Source: Parapristionchus giblindavisi
Lineage: Eukaryota; Nematoda; Chromadorea; Rhabditida; Diplogasteridae
Assembly: GCA_943737045.1 (NCBI GenBank)
Contig: CALSFV010000061.1
Coordinates: 496,001-560,000, forward strand
Length of the DNA: 64,000 bases
Direction: 5' to 3'
The position numbers and the translations under genes are program-made. Positions 43,970 to 57,300 of the stretch are shown piece by piece. The stretch's first letter is position 1, and the number at the start of each line of letters is the position of its first letter. Under the pieces are notes generated by a model, which saw only the letters and a program-made list of their open reading frames with translations, did not search any database and was not told where the DNA came from.

Positions 43970-45340
43970 GTAACAATGATGCGCGCAGCTACGGACTATC
44001 ATTTATTTGATCGCAACATGAAAATGAATCGAGATTGCGAAAAATGAATCGGACTTTTCGCATCACCCATTCCGTATAACCATACTTATAATATTTATAT
44101 CCAGTGACATCAGATTGATTTAGTACGACCACATATGCTAGCAGAACGAGTCATATCTGGAATATTCTTGAAAAAGATATTGTCACATCTTTTCTTAATC
44201 GTTTTAAAATTCGGTTGAGTCAGATAAGGTCTTGTCCATGGGTTAAGAAGAGGCAGCATCATAGTTTAGACATTTTCATCCACTTGATCTTTTATCACTG
44301 AATTATGCAAATCGATTGAGGCTAACGTAACATCGATAAGTCTGTAAATTCACATTACTCACAACACCATCTCTATTGCATGGCTGTTCAAATAAAGAGC
44401 GGCATGCATTGTGGATCGCTAGGAGTGGCCCACCCAAAAACGCGACGCGCGATGTTATCAGTACCGTTGCATGATCATTATGACCTTTTTTCGTATTTCA
44501 ATTTGTATGCATATTCATGTTATTGATTTGTAGTTTAAAAATGTGTCAGAGTGCCTCAATTACTTAAACATGAATCGTTAGACAATGTCAGTACATATTT
44601 ACAAGAACATTCTTTAATCGAAAAAAAAAAACATTTCAATATATTATATCTATATCATAATTTTCTTTCCACGGGTTCACTATCAATGCTGGAATGGGGA
44701 TTCGATATACCGGTATGAACGCAAACAATGGATACTTTGGGGAGAGTTAACTTGAAGGACTTAGCGACTTAAGATTCTAGGTACTTAAGGTCGATTAAGG
44801 TTACAACGTTGAGCAGCGACATGGAGGCAGTTGTAATGGATGGATGAGGGATAGGGAAAGGATCTCGGCATTTCCAAACTTGAAGAGTACTTACATTTTC
44901 ACTTTAGGTAGACTTGTAAATCAACTTAAAGTGAAAAGTGACGTCACTCACTAGAAGCAGACTTCAAGTCAGCAACGTATACTAAGTAAACTTTAAGTTT
45001 TGAAATGTCACAGGATACGAACAAAAATGAGAGGAATTGAAAGGAGAATTCCTTGAGTGATAACAACAATGCTTGAAGCGAAAGACAAGAAAAGAATAGT
45101 TGGATCTAGAGGAAAGGGGCACAAATATCACAGTCTAACATAATCACAGTTCGAACTTACATTGTAAGTACTGTTTGTAATAATTATACGATAAATCATA
45201 CACACACCCATACATGCATGACTAGCAGTAGAGCATTCGTAACAACTCCCGATCAGGATGAGTTTCACATACTTACTAAACTTACGATAAATAGCAAATA
45301 GTATAGATTACGGAATGGTTGAATATGTTACTATGGTGAG
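43970..45340. other. Intergenic region between convergent genes
   Basis: Separates the UNC-93-like gene and the 3' end of the CaV2 gene. It holds a diverged family F element (44876-45004, with GTAGACTTGTAAATC) and CTTAAG-rich stretches. No exon seen. Confidence 0.5.
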
Positions 45341-45346
45341 ATTGCA

Positions 45347-48300
45347 CTATGCCCAGTCGTTTTCTTCTTCGGAGTCGGATAGGGGCATGGTGCCTGGTTG
45401 GGCTTGGATCACACGAGGTCGGGTGGATGTGGCGTAGACGTAACGAGGACGATTGGCTTGAGGAGGCGAGGGAGGAGCACCTGCAAGTAGTTGCTATTAT
45501 CAAATATTCATGCTATGTTGATTACATATTGATTTTTAGTTTTTATTGGTATATCCAAAATATATATGCTGTGGAATATTGTTTGTGGGGTATATTTCGG
45601 GGAAAAATGAAAAAAAAAGTTGGCTAATTGGACGAATTCAATCAGTACTGTCCATCCAGTTCACACAGAAAAATAGTGTTAAAAAACCTCTGTATTGGTG
45701 TTATGCGTTCAGCTGCAGTTTGATTCTACCATTTTTTTCTCTGTGATCTGAATTTCATTACCAACGATCAGGGATGGGCGAAAAAAGAATTTCGAAAAAA
45801 ATTCGAAAAACGAAAAATGTTCGTTTTTTTTATTTCGAAAAAATCGAAAAAATCGAAAAATTCGAAAAAAATTATTTAAGCAATGTTTTCTGTGTCAAAA
45901 ACATCAACGCGCTAAGTTTTACTATTGATATAATGGAAACACAAGAATTGGAAGTGTGTGATTCTTAATTGAAGCCGCTTACATGATAAAAGATATTTTT
46001 TGGTCGGGTGAAGTTGTCATTTTTGTTTAAAAATTTTGAATTTTTTTCAAAAATGTCATAATTTTTTGAAAATTTGTCCTTTTTAAAGTGAAAGTATTTT
46101 TCGATTTTTTCGAATTATTTTCGAAAAATTTTTCGACGAAAAACTTTTTCGAGAAAGTATCGAAAAATCGAAAAAATCAAAAAATCGAAAAACGAAAAAT
46201 GCACATCCCTGCCAACGATCACCTTAGTCAATATAAGATGATTAAATAAATACAAAAATAACATACGATAAGAATTGGGTAGTCCTCCGTATTCATCATA
46301 CGCGTCCATTCCTCCTCTCGGTGTATAGTAACTTCTGGATGACACCGGGCTATGATAGGCGGGTGATCGATAGGGTGCACCCGGGGAGACTACGTGATGG
46401 TTCAGAGGATATTGATGTTGAAGACCGAGAGAGGAACGATCAGATAGACCTCCTTAATGTTATTTTTATTACTTATATTTAAAACAACTTTTATATTATT
46501 GTAGTAATTATATCTTAATATTATTGCTCAGGCTCTGTTCAAAAGTTACGACATTGAAACAACTTTGTCAGCTGGATTATGGATGCTGGTTTCCCTACGA
46601 AAAAAAGTTACGAAAAGAAGAGAAAATCAGAGAAATCATTCTGTGTTTTGCACTCGCTTTCCTTTCCATTCTTTTTTTTCGTGACTTTAGAACAATATAT
46701 TAATCCTATAATCAACCTATGTTAGTTTGTCAATCAACCTCTTGCTACTTTTTCGACTTTTGAAAGCAAGGAATATAATTGTTTTGTTGTAAACCGCATT
46801 TCGATACCCGATCAAACCGAAATGTTCATTTAGTTCATACGCATTGTTTGAAACATATATGAATAACTTGAACTATACATCAGTGTCCGTATGCAAGAAC
46901 CGTTTTCCGGCAAAACGTGACGTCACTAGGGGAAGACGTTTTCCAAAAATCCTCCGTCTACGCTAATGACGTCAAATTTTCCCGGAAAACGGTTTTCCCG
47001 TGGTTCTTGCATACCGCTACAGCATACAACATCCCTTATTGCCCGTATAAAATGTACTTGTGTAATTGCCTTGCTAGTAGCTGATAAACGCAGAAATGTT
47101 CTATTGATCAATCACCCTTTCCCTCCCTTCCCTCCTCGCGCAATCTAATTGCTTATGCTCTGTTCAAAGGTTACGAAAAGTAGAGAAAATCAGACAAATT
47201 ATTCCGTTTTTTGCGCACTCTTTCCGCTTCTTTTACTTTTCGTTTCCTGACTTTTGAACATTGCATTAATTTTACTTCCAACGCCTGCTAGTTTGTCCAT
47301 CATCCCAAACTTTTACCACTTCTTCTACTGTTCGAAGCAAAGAATATAAATGTTTTGTTGAACCAGAGACAAGAAAGACCGATCAACCCGAAAAGTTTAT
47401 CTCGTTCATATATAGTGTTTGAAACATATATGAATAACTCAATCACCGCGCAACATCCCTTATCGCCTCACTCCATAATTTTATTCATTTCACTCTCACC
47501 TCTCACTGTTTGCTGTTAAAGATAAGTTAATAAATAAATAAATAAATAAATAAACAAATAAATACCATAAGGCACAACAGCAGGTGGTGGTTGTCCATAC
47601 AGAGCTCCTCCGGTGGGCAGATTTCCAATCAGTGGTAGTCGTCTCTGTCGCACGGCTGTCGGCATCGGATCTTCCTCTTCGCTGATCTCAGTTGGAGTCA
47701 GGGAAGCTGGAAAATCCTTTTTTTAGTGATACCCCAAGCTAATCGACTCTCCGCTCTGATCTCTCATACAAGCGAGAGAGAATTGTCAGAGCGGAGAGTT
47801 ACAAAATGGTTCCGAGAGTCACATTAACAATTACCTCAAATATTATCTAGCATTTCATTATGTCATCTGTCTCATTATTAGTATTTTTTATTTTTTATTC
47901 CATATTTGTTTATCAGTTAAATAGTAATAAGCAATAAGGGATAAGTTTAATTATATAAATAATCAATAATAAACCTCTATATGGATCGCGTCCATATGGA
48001 TCATCCCTTCTGTAGCTATCAGCCAGACTCACGCTTCCCTCACTATAGATGGGCGATCGACGATCAATCTTAACGGTCAATCAATAGTTTCATCAAGATT
48101 AATCAGAATATTTATCAATATCATTCACTTTAGAAGTACTTTTTCTATTATACAATCATATCAAGATACCGAAGTTTTTGTTTCGTTTTCATCTGACTAC
48201 TTTCGGAGATTTGTGCAACAATTTAAAGACACAACCCAAGCTAATTCCAAACTCTCCTATCTGGAAATCCTATCTCTTTTTCTTTGCCTTTTTCTTTGTC

Positions 48301-51300
48301 TTCGATGTCGCCAGAGCGGAGTGTAAAATTAGCTCGGGTGTGCCTTTAAAAACGCAATACATACATCTCGATCATACGATCGGAGTGGTGGTCGCCTGCC
48401 TTGCGGTGGGTAATCGGAGTGAGAGGATGGAGGAGAATCTGAAAGGGTAATCCGTACTTCAATTTGTTATCGTGTCGCAGGCCTTCTCGAGACCGTAGCG
48501 TACTGCGCTTGATTTGGCCTCTCTACCACAGCGTTCTCATGACTTTCAAAGCAAGAACGACCGCTCAACATACAAACTCTCTCGAATACAATGGTCTCTC
48601 CTTTGTCTTGCTTTGGAAGAAAAATGGCTTGGACCAGAATACTGTGCTACGGCTCAAGCAGCGATTGAATAATACCGGAGTATTGATACAATGTGATCTT
48701 TGAAGTTTACGTTTGGACATTGTTAAAGATTCTAGACGAAATGTGCAAGATTTTGTCAATAGAAGAGACATTATAATTATTGACTTGACTATTTATTTAA
48801 TTATTTATTACAAACAAATAAATAAATAAAACTCGTACCTGTTCTATATGTATGCAATGGATAGGCCGGACTAGGTGGACTAGCTCTGGCTGTCGATCGA
48901 TACCTGCCCTCCCTCGGGGAAGGACTACGCAGAAGCTGTTCCCTCTGAACGGTCAAAGATCAAAGATCAAAGATCACTCGACGAAAGACCAAGGATACTC
49001 TCGACCACAACGTAACTAAACGAACACGATCTGCCAAACCAGCGAATCAGCTCTTCATCTCATATTAATCATGGATTATTTGTGAATGAAAGAGGGAGAA
49101 GGTGATATGTCTAACTACTCAGTACCATTCGATTAGAATCAACTTAGATGTATGTATGGAATGCGAAATGATCTACTTAAAATTTCAATCGACACGAGGT
49201 AAATCATTTCGCATATTTGATCATTCTCATGAAATCGACAATTTGGCGACAACGGAACCACTAAACACTACGACAGGGATTGAGGGTCACTTCGATTCAT
49301 TGATTTCCAAAAATCAATAAATCAAAGACCTTAAAGACATCGGGAAGGTCTTGAACGGAAAACAAACAGTAAGTACTGTGGGGTGAGAGAAACAGAAAGA
49401 AGCCGAGGGTTACAGTAGGATTACGGTAGAACAAAGTCACACAAGCAAGTCATGAGATTGAGAGAGTAAGTTGTAGGGGTGAATAATCGATCAATTTATC
49501 TCTCATGCTCTGGGGGAAGGCAATATGGATAGGTTGAATTGATACCCTGTTCATAGCTGGGTCAGTTCTTTGGAACATAGTTGATACAGGATGGCAAAAT
49601 ATTGACACATGGAGGGAGTCGATCTCAATCCGAGGTGTTGCTCTAAACTCCGAGCTGCCCGTGCAACAGAGGTCGTGGGTTCGACTCCCTCGTTATGCCA
49701 ATCTTTTGCCAACCTGTATCAAATATGGGTATATTTGTTACTTGGAGAAGGCAATGCTAGCACATAAGGGGGGGGGGGGCTCCATCCAAATCTTGCCTCG
49801 TACAAGAGACTCAAGACTCAAGACTCAAGAGAGCAAAGGGACTCAAATAATATAGGCTACGCCCACTTTGATATGTATTGATTACCTCATCGCTTACAGC
49901 GCCACGATCACGATAGTGTGCGTAACGGGTCTAGAAAGAACGGATAGGCCCTTATTCACTCTTCGTTGCTGGCATAGCCAGCATTACATTTGCCTCACGT
50001 GCCTACGCCGTAACCTCCGCCGTAACGACGGAGACGCGGCGGAAGGAGTTACGGCGTAGGCACGTAAGGTAAATGTAACGATGCAATAGTCAGCGTTGCG
50101 CAAATGAGTAAGGGCTGTCAGAATGAACGAGAACAGGAAAAGTGAGATAGAGAGATATGCTCCGGAATAGATACAAATGGAATTTCATTATGTAATTTGA
50201 GCCACACCCGAGCTAATTCAAACACCACTCTGACTCTCTCGCTTTCTTTGCCAACGAGAGAGTGTTGCCAGAGCGGAGAGTAAAATTGGCTCGGGTCTGT
50301 CTTTAAAGGCAGCGCTACCTCTCTCAATCGTCTCTACATTGTGCACACTATTTCTCTGATCTCTAACAACGAGAGAGCATTGCGCGTCGAAGAGACCATT
50401 GAGTGAGGTTACGCTCACTTTAAGCAAAGATTCGAATAATGCTTATCCATATTGATCGAGTGTAGAAAGGTTACGGTTTACGGGGGTTCCCCAATGGGAA
50501 ACAATTCCGGAAAATGGTTAACCTGTGGATGTTCCGGCGGGTTGTGGCCTCGTCGCATACGAGCGAACATGTCTGACAGTCGACGGGTACCCGACGCCGC
50601 CTTTTGCTCCCTAATTGTAAGATTTTTTACGTTCTTAATCATTTATTAAATTGTGTTTAACGATTCGAACAATGAGATTGTAGTCAACGCCCGGTCAATT
50701 TATTGAACTCTCGTATTGCACCAACTTCTTCGCCAATATTTTTTGCAATTTATCGATAATCTTAAACCTCGCTTACCTGAAGACAGTTCTAACTAAACAA
50801 AAAAACTTACATCATAGTTTCATCCTCGGGCTTGCCTCTGATGGAATCAACCAGATTCGAGAGAAGCGAAGTCTGACGCTGCAAATAAATTTCATTACCA
50901 ACTCTCACCTTAGGAACTACGTCCGAATATTCCAAATTATCTGAAACCATAGCAGCGCTCATGAGAGACTGCACCAAATATGGATTGTTTTCAATCACTG
51001 CAGAATATCCCCTTGGGACCACAAAAAAGGTAAAATATGGCTTACGTTTCCATTAGATTGTTGATGAATGCCACTGGATGGATCTGCATTCATCAGTGGG
51101 ATATGTGGTTCGATTGTGGATGGTAGAGATGGTTGATGAGAGAGGGTAGGCACGGGGATGGAGATGTGATGCGCGCTATCGTCATGGTTCATGCCTGCAA
51201 TCAGTATGATCAGTGAGGATTAAGAAGTCAAGAGCCGAAATTTCGACATTTCCTGCACACCTGAACCCTAGACCACAGAAACTCTTAGGAAATTCATCAT

Positions 51301-54300
51301 AGAGCAAATAAATAAGTAAAATAATGAGGATGTCATCTAGTTTTCTCAATCATTTTGTGGGTCCCTAATGTATTCATTCTCTATTTTTTGAAATACATTT
51401 TCTGATAAAGTTATTATTATTATTATTATTATCATTACTATTACCTGCATCAGAATGTGTTTGATGTGCGGCTGCTTTGGCAGCCGATACAAGACTCCTT
51501 AATCCTCCCACACCGAATAGACCTCCTCCACCAATCTAAAAGGAGAAAAATCGATATCACAATATCACTATCTACCAATCAATATTCTAATATATCTACC
51601 TACAAGATAGAAAACCGCAAGACCATGCATATTTCTCTCGGCTAATTGGTAAGGTAACATTCTTGAAAAGGTAGGAGAAACGCGGGCAGGGATCAGATAT
51701 AGAGAGAGATTAAAGATTAAAGATCAAAGATCAAAGATCAAGAGGGTAGTTAAAGGGTGGGGTGTCTAGGCGTGCCACCTCAAAACCCCCGAAGAGGGCA
51801 TTTCTACGACGCATTAGGATATCAGCGGCTCGCGCCCTGCGACACACCTCAACCTGGAACGGTGGAGTTGAGAGAATAGAATGAGGGGATGATGCATGAA
51901 AGGGAGGCTGACCTCACTCAATGGCCTCTTCATTGCGCACACTATTTCTCTGCTCTCTAACAACGAGATAGCATTGCGCGTCGAAGAGACCATTGAGAAA
52001 GGTTACGCTCCATTGAAGGCTCTGTTCTACTTTACGGGTCCCATGGAAGTTTACCGGTCCCAAGAAAATTGACGGGTCCCATGGAAGTTTACCGGTCCCA
52101 AGAAAGTTAACGGGTCCCATGAAAGTTCACCGGTCCCAAGAAATTTTAACGGTCCCATAAAACTTTACCGGTCCCATAAAACTTTACGGGTCCCATGAAA
52201 GTTTACCGGTCCCATTATAATTTACCGTTAATATACGAGTAGAAAATTCAGGAAAAGTAAGCGCTCTAAGATTTTCATAACTTCATTCACTACTCTGCGC
52301 CAGTAATAGGATGAATGAGTACATTTATACGCCCATATCAGCATTTGCCATGTAATCGAGAGATTGAAGAAGCAATGAGTTGTTCAAATGTAGATAAGCA
52401 CCTCTCTCTATCAATTAGACGTTATCCCCTTTATTGCACTATAAACTCTAATGAGTAATTGAGTTGTTACTATCAAAATGCAATGAAAAAATACTATGCA
52501 GAAAAAAAACAAATTATTTCTGATCCATGGGACCGGTAAACTTTCATGGGACCCGTAAAGTTTTATGGGACCGGTAAAGTTTTATGGGACCGTTAAAATT
52601 TCTTGGGACCGCTGAACTTTCATGGGACCCGTTAACTTTCTTGGGACCGGTAAACTTCCATGGGACCCGGGGGGTCCCATGGAAGGACCGGTAAACTTCC
52701 ATGGGACCCGTAAAGTAGAACGCCTCATTGAATGCATTTCACTATTTTAGAGATTACAATGAGGTGTTACATATCATTGTTAGCTAAATATAATATTTTT
52801 TAAAGAATATTCTAGATATTACGCGGCTGAAGTATAGTATTTCTTTTATGAAATTTTAGTGCATAGCTGTCGAACCAGAGAAATATTCTATTGACAATGA
52901 ATTAAAATGCAATCATCTAAAGGCGATTGGATAATTTTCGGAAATATGTTGTAGGGATGATACCTCGGTTCCACTTTTCTTGGCTCTCCAGTTCTCAAGA
53001 ATGAGTAGACCCGCATAGATCTTGCCAACGGTCAAACGCTGGAAAAATGAATCATTGGAATAGTTCCAGTTGTGCTAAGCAACATATTTAACACTTTTTT
53101 TTTTCTGTTGTACTGAACATATTTTAGGTTTACGTTTTCAGCTGCAGCTTTATTTTACAGCTTTCCCTTAATGTGTTATCTGTAATATAATGCCAAACCT
53201 GGAAGCAAAGTTCATGATTGGGTGGTACAACAAGATCGATTAGATTCTTCTTCGCCTTCAACGGCCAAATCTTTCTCAGTGTTTGACGGAGTTCCTCGTC
53301 TGCTTCATCCATTTCCTGTTAAAGATCAAAGATCAGCGAATCATAGAGATCTAAGATCAAAGATCAAAGATCAACGTATACCTCAACTGGTCTCATCTTG
53401 ATCGATAGTGATTCCCGAATGAGGGCAAAGAGCGTTGTAGTGAAATGGACTGTGCCATCGTCGGATACCGGCATGTTCATTCTTAATGAATTATCGATTT
53501 TATCGATTATGAAATAGACAAATATATATTTAGAAATAGGTTCAAAAATGTCCATTGAATTTGCAGTTTACATATAACATTTTTTGAACGGAATTTTACT
53601 ACAAACTAAATTGTTTTATCTCACTGTCTTTGACACACTAGCTCGCCTATTTTTCTGTTCTTTTCGTACATAGCTTTTGGAAAGCTTATAACACATACCG
53701 TATCAAATGTTTGTAGGCTAATCGATATGGGCATTTCCGTCCAAATCCAACAGGCGGAGCAATGTTCCGAAGCATCTCGTACATTTGGGTATAGTGCATT
53801 CGACCACTGAAAGAACAAGGATCAAAGTTCAAAGATCAAGGATCAAAGATCAATGATCAAAGATCACGGTCATACGTTGCAGCGGGGTCATGGTCGGCCC
53901 AGACACGAATGAATTCATCCAGATGATGGGGTCCAAGGATGGACGAGTCTCTTGTAAGATAGTCAAAGTTATCCATGATGACGGCAACGAACAAGTTGAG
54001 CATCTGGAATATATACAGTTACTACAGTGCGTGAAACAATGATAAGACACCCCTAACATCTTGTGATTCCGGCTGAATGGTGAATGGAAATCAAAAGATC
54101 ATGCAATGATTGGACGTTACGTTGGATTGTCCGCTCTGACAGCACTCTCTCACGTGCGTTATCCAAGAGAGAAAGGGTGTTAGAGCAGACAGTTTCAAAG
54201 TATCTTTTGTTTCGTCTAATGTTGAATCTTACCAAGAACGTAGAGAGAAAGACGAAGGATGTGAAGTACACGTAAGCCACGTTGGTACCGCACGTGAATC

Positions 54301-57300
54301 CCTGCAATGGATGACACTTTTTTAAAAATCAGTTTATATTTCACAAATTTGAATTTGTATTATACTCCCACACCATTCATTGATGTCCGTTCTTTTGGAA
54401 GTATGATAAACTAAACTTTCCGTAGCTTAATTATTTTTTTGGAATCGATTCGAGAAGATTATTTTTAAGAGAAGTCAAGGCAACCACTACACTGAGCCAA
54501 AAGTTGCTTAGCAATGTCTCAGCTAACGACATTACTTAGATGAAGTTCAGCTAGAAATGCCCCTTCAGCTTAAATAAACGATGAAGCAAAAAAGCATGAG
54601 GATTGCTAAGTTGTACTTCAGCTAATTTGGGTAAACGTTTACTAACGAGCGCGCGCTCGCCTCCTGGAATAGGCTTTGAGTTATACAAGACGCAGCAGCA
54701 TGACTAGGTGGCGCAGTGGTAAGCGTCTTCCCTTGTTAAGCGGAAGGTAGGTGGTTCGGCTCCCCGTTCTTCCCTGATCTTTTGCCTGTTTGATTCTTAA
54801 ACGATAGTTAGCCGAATTACGTTTTCATTTAAGCTGAATGCTCAACTAGAATATAAGAAACCGAGATAGCTTACATTCTAGCTGAACTCTACTTGAGTGT
54901 ATCGAGGTAGCAAACGCTATGCTTGTATTTAAGTAACTTTTGGCTCAGTGTAACTCCTTATCTCTATGTACATACTTTAACAGAGTTCGGAAGTGTTGTT
55001 CCAGGCCTTGCACACATTTTGCCTGCCGTACATCCCATCATGATATCCTGCCAACCCTCCCCCGTTGCACATCTGAAGTTACAAGAGATTATTGTAGATG
55101 AAGTTCGTCACTTGACAAACGTACCGGAACAGTAAAATGACAGAGTTGAAGAAGCTCTGGAAGTTATTGTGCCGATTGATCTCCGTTGTCGCGTCCAGCC
55201 AGATATTACCGAAGACCTTAATGATACAATAAAATTCAAATACAATGACCTTTATCAAGCACACAACCATTGTGGATTGCCACTGGTTGTGACTATTCGA
55301 ATAAATGGATTACAGTCACATCCCGAGCTAATTTGAAACTCTCCCCTCTGGCAACACTCTCTCGTAGATAAAGAATGTCAGAGAGTGTGGCCAGATCGGA
55401 AAGTTCCCATTTGACTCGGGGTGTACCTATAATGAATTAATGTAGGATATATAGTGTACCTGCATGCCGACGATGGCATAGATGAAGAAGAGCATACCAA
55501 TCAGCAGACAGACGTAGGGAAGAGCCTATAATGAATATTTAGAGCTGCCCACCGTCTCAGCAACGATTGTGATGATAATCTAATCATTTGTGTTGATGAA
55601 AGGTATAAAATGTAGAATAATACGTAAAAGTCGTTTTTTTTCGCCATTCTAGATCAGAATATACATTGTTATATAGTGATGAAATACCTTGAATGATTGA
55701 ACGAACGTCCATAGGAGAATACGAATAGTGTACCCTTGTTGCAGGAGACGAATGAGTCGAGCAGCCCTGGGATATTCGAGGTAAGTAGTGCAAAAAGGAT
55801 GGTATTGTTTAACTAATATTCTTATCGAAAAACAGCTGCTTTACTTCATTTTTTTTTCGAATTATGGGCTAGTATTACCTTGATGATTACCTAGTAGATT
55901 TGAAAATACCTAATATGTTATCATATTTGATGGAATAAATAAATAAGTAAATAAACAAATAAATAAATCACAAATCAACAAATCGATAAATCAATAATGA
56001 GGATTATTCTAACCTGAACAATCGAAGGAATCCAAGGGAAACGAAGTGACCACCGAATTCTGTTACGAGAGCATCTGTGATAGATCCTACTACTGTGATG
56101 AAATCGAATCGATTCCATCCATCGCGGAAATAATTCTGCAAATATCGATTTTTAATTCGTTCCTATATTTACATTTTTCGTTAAACAATAACTTACCCTA
56201 ACTCCGAACGCTAAAATCTTCAGTATAGATTCAACAGTGAACACAGCCGTTAATGCGGTGTTGAAGAGGCGAAGGACCTAGATTAGATGGACTTAGCTTA
56301 AGTTAGGCTAAGTTAAGCATAGTACTTAGCTTAGGTTAAGTTAAGTTCGCTAAGTACCTTCTCGTAGAATTCGGTGTTTCCGTGGAACTTCATCATGAGA
56401 ATGATTGTGTTACACACGATCATGGCCATAATGAAGTATTCGAATGGAGTTGACGTCACCAGTCTCCAGATACGATACTTAATAAGTTAAGTTAAGTTAT
56501 TAAGTTAAAGTTGACTTAATAAATTAAGCTAAGATAAGTCACAAACCTTAATGGAATTCTTATCCTCAGGCATGAACAAGGATCTCGGCCGAGCGTTCAA
56601 CGCAAAATCGATACATTGCTTCTGAAATGAATTTAGAACTACAATGAATGAAAGCAAGGCATTCTTTTCATCGACATTGATATTTGCACAAATAAAACCA
56701 ATTTACTGACTACGTAAAGGTAAAACGGTAAAGGTGCAACCCGAAATTCAAGGCGCACCCGCGGGTGACCACTGCTACGACATAGTTAGTGATATTTATC
56801 ACTTATTAGAATCGATTAAAAATATCTAGTACCTGATTCTTATCCAAGTCTCCCTCGGACAATTCCGCCTCTCCCTGTTCTTGGAACGTAATAATGATCA
56901 AGGCAACGAAAATGTTGACGAAGAAGAAGGGGAACACGATGAAGAACATTACGTAGAAGAGGGAAACCTATGAAGTAAAACTTATAATAGACTAAGAAAT
57001 TGGGCACGATTTCGACTTTTACATTTTCTATAGTAAGACAAGTAGATTAGAATTAATTTTGCCTTAAAATATCAACAACAAAAATTTAACCTCGACACGA
57101 AAGAATGGAGACGGCCCTTGGTCTTCGTACGTTGTATCCATACTGTTCTGGCGAATTCCCGGCCATCCTTCTCCTTCAATTTACAAGAATTTATTTTCTT
57201 TTTAAAGTTAACATTAAAATTAACTTTGCTGCCTATGTCGTAGCATCGTATTTATGAGTACTCTATCAATTTATAGAAAACCATCTTATTGTAAATTATA

